This document shows, piece after piece, positions 1 through 11,639 of a DNA stretch of 64,000 nucleotides; the stretch's first letter is position 1; each line of letters starts with the position of its first letter. The stretch covers positions 12,138,550 through 12,202,549 of the forward strand of contig NC_084707.1 of NCBI RefSeq assembly GCF_033807575.1. The letters run 5' to 3'. The notes beneath the pieces are model-generated. The model was given only the letters and a program-made list of their open reading frames with translations. It was not told where the DNA came from and did no database searches. The position numbers and the translations under genes were made by a program. Origin of the DNA: Cydia pomonella. Taxonomy: Eukaryota > Arthropoda > Insecta > Lepidoptera > Tortricidae.

Positions 1-905
1 ATAAAATGGATAGTTGCGAAAGTTATTTGTTTGAATATCATAAACTAATCACAGATTAACAGGTGTACGCAATGTTGGATGGCTTCGTGGAAGCTATTGT
101 CGTTATCATGTTATCAATACGTTATCAGGGCTCGACGGTAGGTGCGGACTGCGATAGACTCGATACTACACTTCACTTGACTAACTGTAAATACAAACTA
201 AAAACACATTATCTTCACAATCAAGTCAACATGTATAAAAACCAAGGCAAGGTCAACGCGGCCAAATCCGGCTTCGGGAAATTCCGTACCGGACCGTTAT
301 TTTTCATCCGAAGGAAATAGAGCCTTTTATTTGAGAAACTTTGTCGATGAAGTTAACAATCGTGTACTATTGTTTGAAAAAAAGCGCTTGTGTACGGATT
401 TTCCCGCTGATGGATTTGGCCGCACTAACCCTACTTAATAGGGGACGCAATGCAAATTTTTACACGTTTCAATTCAGGGCAAATGCCGTGAAAAAAATCA
501 TTTGAAAACTAGTCTATATTTGGGAGGGCAAACTCTAAGAAAAACCTCATAAAGTTAAAGTGTGCTCTATAGAAAACAATCACGACGAAATGTCCAATTT
601 TCAATTATATATTGTATATCGTTTCTGATTTAAGATCACACAAAAAAAAACTATATCTTTCAATCACCTTTTGGTGAAGTTAGGTTTAAGCACCTAATTG
701 ATAGACACATAGGCACTGTCAAAAGATCATAACTATCAGCATGTCATGTAATAATAAAATGGGCAAAAATATATTACGAAATTTAACAACTTAGATACAA
801 CTACTAATAAGCGTTTAAGCGTCTACATGAAAAAAAAAACATACATAAATAAAACTATAATAGTACGATGATCAAGTCACTTAATTCTGAACATTTTGTT
901 CACAG
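1..905. other. AT-rich unique DNA, no gene supported
   Basis: AT-rich sequence with short poly-A tracts. The one open frame here (63-320) has low-complexity composition and no recognisable domain, so I treat it as chance. The last 25 bases form a good polypyrimidine tract and acceptor leading into the candidate exon at 906. Confidence 0.5.
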
Positions 906-995
906 AACTACTTCTTCAGCAACGCAATAAAAGGATTTCAATGGTATCTATGAACAGTCAGGAGTCAAACGAAGACGACAGAAATGACGACAAAT
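906..995 (+). CDS. candidate internal coding exon of an unidentified host gene
   Basis: A TTTTGTTCACAG acceptor ends at 905, and a perfect GTAAGT donor starts at 996. Between them the frame through ATG 941 stays open from the first complete codon. It reads LLLQQRNKRISMVSMNSQ and then an acidic stretch ending DDRNDDK. The exon ends after one base of a codon, and that base joins in frame to the acceptor at 3981/3982, so the two pieces read through to a stop at 4064. I do not recognise the protein. The basic RNKR followed by a Ser/Asp/Glu-rich tail looks like a disordered cytoplasmic region, but no function is claimed. Any earlier exons would lie upstream of the window. What I see is the splice signals and the open frame; that this is a gene is inference, and a chance match is quite possible. 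Confidence 0.35.
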
Positions 996-3012
996 GTAAG
1001 TTATCTAAGAATTATTAAGTATAAATGCTACATGCTATAGCGATAATATACTTAACGCTTTTGAGTTTGATATGAGTAGATCGAGTCATTCACGACGACG
1101 CGTGCCTAGACTCGTATTGGCATGTTATTAAAGGTTAGATTTGACAAATCTGCGTGTCATCGTGGATGGCACGAACTATACGCGTTTCATTTCATCATCC
1201 AAATCTAGTCATCTAATTAGGGCTACACAGGCCAATTCAAACGTATACTGACATCAGAATGAAATTTGAATCATGTCATCAACTAAATAGTTATCGTGCG
1301 TCTCGCCCGCGCCAATACATGTACGCACAAGTACGAGCGAAATGTACAATAACTAAATAACATGATTCAAATATCATTCAGATGTCACTTTACGTTCGAA
1401 TTAGCCTGAAGATCTCGAGTATATATTGGTAAAGTAAATAATATATAGCGTATTAATTAAAATGTCCCAAGCGTCATGTTTATTTTTTTATGGCATATTA
1501 TGAAAAATTAAGTGCTCATTCGTAAGTAAATTCTCCCTTTAAAAAAAGTACGAGTGTTAAGTATCGACTTTATGCATATTTCCCAATACCTATATGAATA
1601 TTGGCTTTCGATTTATAGCTTCGATGAAATATTATATTGTTCTAATTGAACTATTTTTTGAAATGAGTTAATAATTCTTTTTTTTTTAAACATAGTATGA
1701 TCTTTCCTCCAGGTCTAATAGATGGTTTCGTATACGTGAAGTTGCATCGATGAGTTGCTTTGTAGGTCAGTAATTTTTTAGGCACGCTTCCAATTATTTT
1801 CCAAAACTACTTTGGCTTTCGTTTTCCGTGAATAAGCTTCCTTTCATGGAATAATTTAATGGGTTGTGTTGGTTGTTTGTATTTGTTTCTTATCAAATTT
1901 TCTTTATTTTCTCAACGTCAATATCTGGTAAATTGTAGCTCACGGTACCCACCCGTATTCGTATTCGTATTAAATAAAATCTGGAACCTGCTTTGTAATA
2001 AACTAAAACCATGTACTCGTAGTCACAATGTTCAGAATCATGAAGTCCCAATGTTTATGAGTTTATGACTAGTTAAATGTATTGATCGTTGACGAATTCT
2101 GATTATGTTTTGTTTTACATTCTTCTGTTAATAACTGTAATTTCAGCAACCAGCTAGCAAATTAATAAATCTTTTCTCCAATATGCTCGGACATGTTCAC
2201 CTTATTGTAGGAAAAATAGTACGGGAAGGTTTTCGTTATGGTCAAACTCAAATTAAAAAAATTCAAACCATTATTGTTGTGTTTTAGCGGACGGGAAGTT
2301 ATTATTATTGTTTTTTACTTTTTTAAAATATGAATCCACTAAGAAAAACGCAAACAGCCAATTATTATATCCGCAGGCTGCGTTCACACGACCCGGTCAG
2401 CATTATTTCAAGTTCTAGGATAGAATCGTGTAAGACCGTTGTGTATGACCGTGCGAATACTGCTTAATAAAATCAAAGACTATATAACTTTTATATATTT
2501 TTTAAGGATCTCATGCGTGCAAATACAGCTTATATTGCACAATTATATTGAATGAACGAATATTAAATGGCACTGAAAGACAGAATAGTTGTGCCTTTAA
2601 CTTTAAAAAAATAATTAAAGAGGGAAATTGTTTTTGATGTGAAGGCTCGATTTGAGTGCTGGTTGATGCTTACATTATTATTATTTAACCTGATTTCCTC
2701 GCATGTTTAGAGAAAAGCACTATATATGCCTCGGCAGGAACGGAAATTCGTGGATTCAAACTAAAAGAGAAAGCAAATGTTGTTTCTTACAGAGACTTTA
2801 AGTACTTGACCGAGAGCGCGAAAAATAGCATCTACGCCAACGACAAGAGCCAGGTTTTATATTATGATTATTAATATGATACAAAGCAATGTGGCCGCTA
2901 CGGCATACAAAAAATTATTTTCATTACGAAATGGACACAAATATCAAATACGTTTAGTTTAGATTAAAACTCGGTTTCTTGCCAATCTGATATATTTTTG
3001 TTACCCCCCCGG
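996..3012. other. non-coding DNA, possible intron
   Basis: If the exons at 906 and 3982 are real, this is part of an intron of about 3 kb. Apart from the palindromic element at 1229-1407 I see no gene or repeat I can name. Open frames (for example 1859-2068) are short and AT-driven. Confidence 0.4.
1229..1407. mobile_element. palindromic MITE with imperfect arms of about 75 bp
   Basis: The left arm begins AGGCCAATTCAAACGTA. The right arm ends TTTACGTTCGAATTAGCCT, its near reverse complement. The arms share ATTTGAATCATG and further blocks, and the centre carries TCTCGCCCGCGCC / GTACGAGCG. A related, longer copy is at 37782-38091. There is no coding capacity. Confidence 0.7.
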
Positions 3013-3180
3013 TCAGGGGGTTCCCCGGCGGGAACAGATGGGAATCAAAATCGACATTAAAAAGACAGGAAGAAACCAAGGCGGTCACAGATGGGAAGGA
3101 TTCATTCCCATTTGTCCCCGCCGGCCACATATGGAAATGGATCCATCTCATTTGTGCCCGGCGGGAATAGATGGGAATAC
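3013..3180. repeat. GC-rich interleaved inverted repeat cluster
   Basis: The motif CGGCGGGAAYAGATGGGAAT occurs twice in direct orientation (about 3027 and 3158). It also occurs twice as the reverse complement (ATTCCCATTTGTCCCCGCCG near 3105, TCTCATTTGTGCCCGGCGGG near 3145). The sequence can fold on itself in several ways. Open frames on both strands across it are a by-product of this symmetry. Confidence 0.6.
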
Positions 3181-3310
3181 ACCATATTTTTCAATAAAGT
3201 ACCTATCTACTTTGCAGATATTAAATGGAATGAACTGTCACATGTTAAATGATGATCTTGATAAATAGTATAATGTTCTTTCTATTGATATATTCATATA
3301 ACATATATTA

Positions 3311-3376
3311 AAATTAAATAATAATAATTCAGTCTATATACGCCCGACTGCTGGCTACAGGCCTCCTCTCATACGT
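3311..3376 (-). mobile_element. degenerate LINE 3' tail
   Basis: After AATAATAATAATT the sequence CTATATACGCCCGACTGCTG, then GCTACAGGCCTCCTC, is the reverse complement of the LINE tail near 33078-33118 (GAGGCCTGTGCCCAGCAGTG and then GGACGTATATAG). Only the tail is left. Confidence 0.55.
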
Positions 3377-3649
3377 ACTCGAAAAGTCGTTATATTTATT
3401 CGTTTTGCAAGGGGGTAAAGTTGTTGTTTAACATCTTGAGACAAAATGATACGAGTAAGTGAAAAAATCCAATATTGTTGATTCCAAAAAGTGGTATCTT
3501 GAGCGTTGTGAGGGTTTCAAGGTTTAAACAAAAATTTTACCACACCAACGCGAGGAAAATATTAACTGTAAAATATTAGGAATCATATTTTAATGAACGT
3601 TATTATTGTTATTAAATATTTATCATTCAAAATCACCACTGGTGCCGTA

Positions 3650-3780
3650 GGTTCAAAGAGCGGAGTTTTTGAAAATTCGTACCGCTTTTTAAAATCTCAA
3701 TACGGTTGCCAAAAATTGAATTAGCAATCTTGAGGATTTTTCATCGATTCGTATTCTGTTTTTTTACTTTCGCTCGGTAG
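3650..3780 (+). repeat. dispersed repeat, inverted partner at 55099-55258
   Basis: GTGCCGTAGGTTCAAAGAGC, followed by blocks such as GGTTGCCAAAAATTGAATTA and TTGAGGATTTT, matches the reverse complement of 55099-55258 along about 130 bp with scattered differences. It is non-coding and the family is unknown to me. Confidence 0.6.
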
Positions 3781-3981
3781 GAAAAAATCACGAACATAGG
3801 TCTAAAACAAAAAAAAAAAAAAATCTCTGTAGTGTTGATTGTTTTGCTAGCTGGTTTATCCTTGATATTGTTAGCGATACATATTTATTTAGGCACCCTT
3901 TTTCCATTAACTTCTCGTTAATTGTTTTTGTATCTGAAATTTATCTATTAGGTAATTTTGACGCTATTTTTTCTATTTCAG

Positions 3982-4064
3982 ACAATTCACTTCGCGGCGT
4001 GCCAGGTGAAGTTCGTCGATCAAGTGATAAAAAAGTCCGAAGAACTACTTGGTACTGTGAATGA
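3982..4064 (+). CDS. candidate terminal coding exon, partner of 906-995
   Basis: A strong acceptor (TTTTTTCTATTTCAG, ending 3981) opens a frame that matches the phase left by the donor at 996. It encodes about 27 residues starting YNSLRGVPGEV, continuing through RRSSDKKVRR, and ending TTWYCE with TGA at 4062-4064. The RRSS run would suit a basophilic kinase site, but that is speculation. A weaker donor (CAG|GTGAAG at 4004/4005) would shorten the exon and allow splicing onto 6355, where the frame closes after a few codons. I do not recognise the product. It is a candidate because both splice sites and the frame agree; no homology supports it. Confidence 0.33.
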
Positions 4065-5439
4065 AAATTCCTATACTTTATTGAAACTGGGGTTCTGTTC
4101 TGTTTAACGCTGACATTCTTTCAAAGGGGAAAGTATTTATGAACTTCGTTTATTGTTTAAGAAGTATGATGTAAGTAGGTGGAATAATAAGTACTTATGT
4201 CACGGTGTACATGTACATGTTTTAGGCAGAGGAAGAAGAGAAAACGGTAAAGTTTATTATATTCAGGTACCTACCTAGTAAACGGTAAGACCTGAGTTTT
4301 GGATTAAAACAAGTTTATATATTATATACAATATGCTTCATGAAGCGAAGCCTTCAACCCGTTCGTAGCTGAACGTAATAATAACTTCTTACAGACCGAC
4401 CGAATTTGAACATGGATGGTTTTTGTGCAATAAATTTTGTTATTACTTAATATATAGCGGTAGTCAATTAACTATTGAATGTAATTCATGCACTGAGTAT
4501 CAAAAACGTGACATAAGTAAGTTTTATAATAAAATGTAACCAAAGTGTGGTAGCAAACATTTAATGATATTTCCACAGAATGTGATAATTGTTTTTGCAT
4601 TACGAATAATGTTAATATTATTATACTTTACGTTTTAGTTGCAGTCATTATTATATAGAACACATATTGTTATACAATGTTGTTTAATGAAAGCTACTTG
4701 TAAGATATTTTATTGTTGTAAAACAGACGATAGCTCACTGCTATAACTATGTAAAATAATTTAGAAATCATTTAATAAATCATATAATAACTATTTATTA
4801 TTTGCTTAATACAAAATTGCAACTAATTGATTTAGAACCAGGCCGAATCAGTAAAGAATGAAAAGCATTTCTTTTAAGAAGCTAATACTTCTATTAACAG
4901 GTTATCTGTGTTGTCCGCACTATTTAACCATTTTAAACAAATATAACGAATAAGTGGAGATCCTACAACTACAAAAGGCTTCTACCTAACCGTGACCATC
5001 GTTGCTAGCATCACTAAGTCACCAATTTCGTGCAACTTTATGAGCAAGTAGCAATCCAAATACACACACACTCACATACACAAATATATACAGAATATTT
5101 GTGATAATTTTAATTCAAATAAAAGCATTGAATCGAAATAGAATCACTCGAGCTTGCATGCTGAAGTTGGCGAAATAGCTTTGGCGCAGACAATCCAAAA
5201 ACTTGCGGCCTCGACAGCCAAACGATGATGCCTCGGTGCATTTGCCATTTGTATCTGCGAGTTCAGCCGGCGCTCTACCTGTCGATAGCACTCCAACACG
5301 AGGTTCTTTATCCTTATTTCAAGCTCCACAATATCACGGCCACGTCTTTGTACTTTTAAATTGTTCTTAATAGCAGGAAAGCGCCCGTAAGTATTTTCAT
5401 TGCAAGACGTTTATATAGGTACTTCTTGTTAATTGATAA
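4065..5439. other. AT-rich DNA, no gene supported
   Basis: Mostly A+T with a CA-rich patch at 5063-5085. A possible 21-base microexon (acceptor TGTTTTAG before GCAGAGGAAGAAGAGAAAACG-like sequence near 4226) is too short to support. The minus-strand frame at 5144-5329 opens with GTG and has no known domain. Confidence 0.4.
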
Positions 5440-5588
5440 AAGGTAAGCTCAACGAGGGGGGGGGGGGGGTCGGCAACGCGCATGTAACTCCTCTGGAGTT
5501 GCAGGCGTACATAGGCTAGGCTACGTAGACTGCTTACCATCAGGCGGGCCGTATGCTTGTTTGCCACCGACGTTGTATAAAAAAAAAT
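5440..5588 (+). repeat. lepidopteran dispersed repeat, 5'-truncated, with poly-G tract
   Basis: TCGGCAACGCGCATGTAACT, then GGAGTTGCAGG, TTACCATCAGGCGGGCCGTA and GCCACCGACGTTGTATAAAA form the 3' half of a family also seen at 36740-37766 (+, interrupted) and 58037-58355 (-). A run of about 14 G at 5456-5470 sits just upstream of the conserved part. No coding capacity. Confidence 0.75.
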
Positions 5589-6354
5589 GTATCGAAGAAA
5601 GCAGCTTGCCAAATAAAATCGACTTGGATATTTTTTTGTTTTTGTTTAACGCTGATGTTCTCCAAAAAATCCATGATCATAAAATTTACGGACTTTCCGT
5701 ACAGGCCGTGGAACGGTATAATGAAATACTTTATTTGAAACCCCGCAATGCGAAAAATTATAGGTAAGGCTACGAAGTGGGGCGCAATATTCTGAAAATA
5801 CCTGAAGGCTAAATTTTATAGCCGCGCCCTGTTTTCGAACAATTGCATTAATAGTGTATCACCGGGGCGCGCATCTTTACAGCCGCCGTGCCGGCTACGA
5901 CTCGCTCAAAACACGATTAATTTTTTAATATTTTAACCCCGGGAAATCACATTCGTACGCTGTTTGGAATGGAACTGTAGAAGCATAATTAAAGGAGGGT
6001 TTATAGTTCCGAAATGCGCTCATAAACACGATTGGAGATTTCCTTTTTCCATCTAAATACCTTTATATATGTATTATATACATTTATGTGTGTACCTTTA
6101 ATCAATTTATTGGTTGATGGATCTTTTACGAGTTTAAGACTGCAGTACGGATGGTTTGAAGCCCTCATCGTGTATCCTTGAATCTATATTATTAGTCATC
6201 CATCAATTTATATCTTGAACCTTTACATATTGGTATTTGAAAAATCGCTGCGTTGCGTTTTATTAGGTATATTTTTATATGTTCCTTATATGTTCCTATA
6301 TTTCCTTCACCTAAACAAATAATATAAGAATTGACTTGAAATAGTAATATTTCA

Positions 6355-6410
6355 GAACGCAATGACTATTGGCGTTCCTAGTAGCAATTGGAAACTTTTC
6401 ATCAATCACC
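6355..6410 (+). CDS. weak candidate exon
   Basis: AGTAATATTTCAG ends at 6354 and a CCG|GTGAGT donor follows 6410. One of the three frames is open and reads NAMTIGVPSSNWKLFINH; the other two close. It cannot follow the donor at 996 directly, because that junction makes TAA. I do not know the product, and the exon is short enough to be chance. Confidence 0.18.
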
Positions 6411-9400
6411 GGTGAGTAATATACAACTCTTATTATTTTTACAAACAACAGTTTTGTACAAAGCACGAAATGACGATGAGAGGATGGGGAGCTTTACAGC
6501 GCCATTTCTGAGAGCCAGACTTGTTCGACAGGAGTTCTTTAGCGGCATCTTTAACACTCCCCTGGGGGTTCATTTATATATTCGCAACACGGAGCCTGCA
6601 ATAAAACGGTGTTATCCTGGTCATTATTTAGTCATCGCTCGGCCTCTGCCGACGCTACGAAAATAAAATGCATCTGAATTACTCTGTTAGTTTTCTCAGC
6701 TTAGTCCTAGCCACGTTAGTTGATTGCTTGTGTAAATGTCTTTTTATAAACGGTATCGTTTTAATTAGGTATATTATTATCAATAAACCTGTTGTGTCCC
6801 TTGTTAGACTGAATAACTGGCAGTAGATCACTGTTTCAAATTTAGTAAAGTAGGTACCTACCTAATAGTGTCTCGATAAATTCCTCTCGGTGAATTCCTC
6901 CTCTAGGCAGTTCTGGTGTAAACTACCGCAAATTGATGCTCTGATCTTAGCAGATGAACGCCCGACCCGGTACGATGGATACTCGAAACTCACAATGCCT
7001 AATTTACCTATAACTACATTATTTCTGATATACTAAATGTACCTATTAGTGTACTAAGATTATTAGTATTTAAGTAGTCTATGTGTGTGTGTCATAAAGG
7101 TGAAACTGAAATGAAAAGTTATTGTTGATGTTATCGAGAATAGTTAGTTAGGGGAGTGGTCAGGCCTGGTTACGAGCTAGCCATTTTATGAGGCGGCGCC
7201 CGGCGTTGCCGCTAAATCTCCTTATTTATCCGGGAAACATAAACTTTGGTCTCAGCAAAAATTAATTGGCTCCCACGCTCCTTCTGGTCCACAATATTTG
7301 CGGCTTACTATTTTGCTGTTGCTTTGTCGTAGATATTTACTGTCTGTCGTATAAGTTAACAGTTCTGAAGGAAAACATGGTGTGGTATACATATATGATA
7401 GTTTTTATTTGCCATTACGCTGAACATATGGTTACGTTTTCACATTGCCTTGTTAATGGTTTCTGTACCTAGATGTAGTGAATTTGATACGTATATTTAA
7501 ATGGTATATATATTTATGCTACTGGAAATAGGCATGCATATTCGCCATTACATATATATATATCGGACCGGTCAAGGTTCTAAACATATCTGAAAACAAA
7601 CTCTAAGGCCTTGACAATGGAGGCGTGTTCAGATATTTATGAGCGCCTTGGTAGCGCCGATATTATGTATGCGATGGCAAAGCTATAAAGTGAATTCATG
7701 ATATTTAATACAACATGTTTTATAACCACACAGCTTTTTATTTTTACGAGGGGTACGTATATCGAGTGTTGCTGAAACGGGGGACCATAACCATTGGACA
7801 CCCGACACCGCAACTGTTTGCAACCTCATCTCTAAACCGTACACCGTTTCATGCTGAGTAAAACAAGTTTGTCAAGATTATTCGTTTTGTTAAATTTTCT
7901 ATTATTTATTTAAAATTGTACTGTACAAAATGTACAAATGTGGACCCAATGTCCAAATGCGTTTTATATAGGCTTGTTTCCAGTTGTAGATAAATTTGAC
8001 AATTAAATACGGCGGTCGTGAAATATTACTGATAGTCACGTTTTTTATACCTATACACATTACTATTTATAGATAGCTCCGTCATTCATCAGATAGGTAC
8101 TTAAATAATTTAATTAGCCCAAATTGCTCACATCTTATCAGGATTAAATGTGCTGCCGATTCTGCGTAAAAAAAAATCCCAAAAAAGTTTAAGCTATTTA
8201 GTTATGACAGTATTTTTTCAAAATAATTGAAAATTACAAACCTGTGAAATTTCAAGGTTCGACCAATAATTCTCCAAGTTTTCAAATATATACTATAGGT
8301 TATGAAATCACGGTTACCTTTTGCCAGTTTTGTCACCGTTACGTCCGTGTGGAGTGTGCGCGCGTACTCATTCGTGCCGCCATGAAAAGAACTCTTTCAC
8401 CTGGCTGGTACCTACTTCTTAAAGCTTGTGTGGCGAGCAAACATACTTCATTAAGACACCGTTTGCCGCTTTATGAAAACTGTCTTTTTCGCTGCTAGAA
8501 CATTTTTGCTCACACCGACTGTTGTCGTAACGCTTTTTCTAAAAATATTGCGCATTTGGTGCGATACTGCACTTGTTCTTACGAGACACGTTTTGTATGA
8601 AAGAACAAAACAATTGCGTTCTGTAAAGATCACATGCGGCCTGTTGTTGCCAAGTGCGGCACAGATGAGATTGGAGGCGCTCCAGAACTATGCACCTGAC
8701 TACTTGCATTGTTTGCACTTTTGTTCGGTGCTCATTGAGTTCGCTTCATTATGCAATTTCATTTGTTTGGCTTAAATAGGAACATTTAATTAAACGTTTC
8801 AGTTTTCAATATAGTTCAACGGAAATCTAAATTTTGACTATCAATTTTAATGGGTATTTTGGCAACTGTGTATTTGTTGGTACCAGAAAAACCTTACCCT
8901 AAGTATTTATTCCAAGTGGGTATGTTAAATAGGAATCCTGCATTTCCCAAAACTTTTTTTCATCATCATGTTCAATAGCCAACAGCCCGTTGATCTATAA
9001 TTTTATCATAATATTTGATTTTAGAAAGTACCTACGCAATGAAGGTTTTATTTAATTACTTACTTTTACAAGGTAGATTTTTTTAAAGTACCAAAATAAG
9101 CATTTAAGTGTTGGAGAAAATAGAGACTTACAAAAAATATTGTAGGGCTAATATATGTACATTATTGGTTTGTAGAGTATTCAAAAACAACCGATCCCGT
9201 TTGAAATCGATTTGGCATTGATGGCGAGCAGAGTCGCAAATGACTGGCGCCGCCCGTCGGCCAGTTAGTCAGGTGCCGTTTTGTTTAGACACCATATCAG
9301 AGGCTGCAGTGATCCATTGCGATGGCCGAGTAATCCCGGCTAGAGGCTCTGTCTCACGTCCAGCTTACTTTTATTACCGTGCCTGCATCGCGAAATAAAA

Positions 9401-10048
9401 CAAAATTGGCGGGAATTTATGGGCCACAGCCCCAGAATGGCTAGTGGGGTGGAAAGTTTTCAATTTGAAACGAATAACTTGTTTGTCTCGTGTAATAAGG
9501 GGGGTTTTGCGGCGTAATAAGGGGCTGCTATGGCTGTCGCGAGTTTCCTTAAAACTACTTTCTTGGTTTTATTACCTAAGTGCTGCGGTGGGTGTAAGTC
9601 GTGCGAGTCTTTATAGGTGTCACCGTACTTACTCTTAACGCCCATAACCTAACCGAATAAATGATTATTTGACGGGGAAGTGCATATAATATTAAATGAA
9701 TATATGTCCCTGGGTATACTATCTTCATTTAGGTATCCTGTGACCGTCCTATGTGTCCTTTAAATTTTTCATATCTATAGAGATATTATGTGGAACTTGA
9801 GATGACGATATCGTATAAGTAATATTAATATTCAGTATCCGAATTTAACCGTTTTTCATACTAACACACTTATGCTTACGTAATATATCTATAACAAGAT
9901 TATTATTTTTTTATGAAAACTACTGCGTTGAAAAAAAAAAAACGTTAGTTACCATGCCTGCTAGGGCCTAGTTTTCTCTCTGAGTTGAAGGGTCAGATTG
10001 CAGTTCTAAAACTAGTGCCTGCACTAATATTAGTTGTAAAAGCAGACT
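6411..10048. other. non-coding DNA with small GC-richer islands
   Basis: Sequence near 6450-6660, 7150-7260 (GGCGGCGCCCGGCGTTGCCG), 8300-8760 and 9200-9440 is GC-richer than its surroundings and not obviously repeated. Frames of 60-100 codons here (for example 8473-8775) lack known domains. These islands could be conserved regulatory DNA, but alignment is needed to know. Confidence 0.35.
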
Positions 10049-10150
10049 CTGATGGTTGACTGGTAGAGAATGCTTTTTGGTATTTAATCCGCCATTTGTA
10101 CCGCGTACATATATTATATGTATTGTACAATTAAGTTTAAATAAAAAAAG
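10049..10150 (+). mobile_element. LINE/SINE 3' tail
   Basis: GATGGTTGACTGGTAGAGAA, then ATTTAATCCGCCATTTGTAC and TTAAGTTTAAATAAA, is the same tail as at 22436-22545 and 60655-60775. The usual AATAAAG box is damaged here. Only the 3' end is present, as expected for 5'-truncated retroposition. Confidence 0.6.
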
Positions 10151-11380
10151 TACAAGGAAACATACACATACATTGCACATACTTTATAAACATAAAGTTT
10201 CTATACTTAGCTTTTCCACTGACATATTTTTTTTTGGGAAACCATAATTTCCATTGCCGCTTTACGAGATAATTTCATTCACTTTATCGTACCGAGCGCT
10301 CGTTACACATCTAAAATAAAGATACGGAAAATAGTCGTTCATAGCTCGGTTTTTGGAGCCGCGACGTTTACAACGGCATAACGTTTCTTCAGGTAGCAAA
10401 TTGAATGTTAAAACGCGTTACCTGCCCCTAACTGAATAAGTTATGAGCCTGGAGCTATTGGTAATGAAACTTGAATGACCCTGGGCGGGTATACAGTCTA
10501 CGGGATGGAATTTCCGTGTTTACGCAGCGCCGCCGCCAGTTTATTCTGTTGCGTTAAGTGGCACTTGTGGAAGTACTGCTGCCCTAAAAGGACGCGCGTA
10601 TTGTTTTGCTGAGAACCAGAGGGTTGCTAGGGATTTATACTTGATTGCCTAAACAAATGTTAAAGAAATTAGAGCAGAGCTTACTTTCCACGAAATGTTT
10701 TGTTCTTAATTTTTTGATAATTATGTAGTTTAACAACTATCGTGATCACAACTTCTTTATTTACAGTTAATAAAATGTTTCACACGATTTACCTAGACTT
10801 TTTAAAGTAAATTTATGGATATTATTTTTCAAATTATTTTAAATAATGATATAAAAAGCCAAAATAATTCTTTATTTGCCGGCGTCGTAAATTGCCTGTG
10901 TTGATGGTGAGAGGTCTACACCGTGTTTTTTTTTCCGTTAATTTCAAGGGTGCATTTCTGAGCTTAAATTAAGTAACTTTCTCAAAGACACCGGTGTCAC
11001 CGGTATTCTAATTAACTCCATTTCGGAGATAATATTGTTTTTATTCTATAAGGCCCTAACGAGCGTATACACTTGCCTTAGGACCTGTTTGCATAATTAT
11101 TAGTGTTTAGTAAGAGTGTATACATTTGCTACTAAACGTAATTACCATCTCGGACGATTGATGTTCAAAATGACATTGATTTGTCACAGTTATCAATTGT
11201 TTGGTTGAATTAAATATAATTTACCGGTCGAAATTTAAACTGTCACTTTTGAAGCGCTTTTTTTCCCAGTTAACGGTTATTTTTATGTTATAATACGCGC
11301 TCGCGACTCCATATGTCAAGCCCAAATTCAAAAATGGAGTCCCACCCGACCACGTAAGTCATCCTGTTGTTTTGACATCA
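10151..11380. other. unique non-coding DNA
   Basis: A GC-richer block at about 10260-10620 (GCGCCGCCGCCAGTTTATTC) lies in otherwise AT-rich sequence. A short palindrome ACACCGGTGTCACCGGT lies near 10990. I see no gene. Confidence 0.35.
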
Positions 11381-11384
11381 CGAT

Positions 11385-11470
11385 GGACAGCAAACAAGCG
11401 TGCGGACTACCTGATTTTAGGCAGCCACCGTAGCCTATGGGCGCTTGAATTGCAACTCTTGTACAGTTAC
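11385..11470 (-). repeat. degenerate copy of the 'ggcaaacaagc' repeat
   Basis: AGCAAACAAGCGTGCGGACT, then ACCTGAT and CACCGTAGCCTATGG, matches the family copy at 58037-58355 with many substitutions. It is an old copy. An even weaker one is at 49145-49190. Confidence 0.5.
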
Positions 11471-11639
11471 AAAACGCGTTTGACTGCTCCAAACTCGTCC
11501 GAGATGAAATTTCGCTGTGCCCTACCTCTCTTTTGGTTAGACGTAGTTTAAAAACATAGTTCCAATACATAAGTGAAAGCGAGATGGACTGCGATCGCAA
11601 CTACGCAGTCGCTAACGCAAACGTCAAGTGTCAACTCGT

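Noticed and set aside
4226..4246. 21-base microexon between TTTTAG and GTAAAG
   Set aside because: Too short to distinguish from chance and the donor is weak.
6388..6666. Open frame of 92 codons overlapping the candidate exon at 6355
   Set aside because: Different frame from the exon, no ATG at its start, no domain; treated as a GC-richer unique stretch.
8473..8775. Open frame of 100 codons with a hydrophobic start
   Set aside because: No domain or homology that I recognise, overlapping frames on both strands, no Kozak-type or splice context.
11500..11560. Match of CTCTCTTTTGG..ACGTAGTTTA to the repeat end at 58330-58350
   Set aside because: Only about 20 bases agree and with a gap; I kept only the clearer degenerate repeat at 11385-11470.
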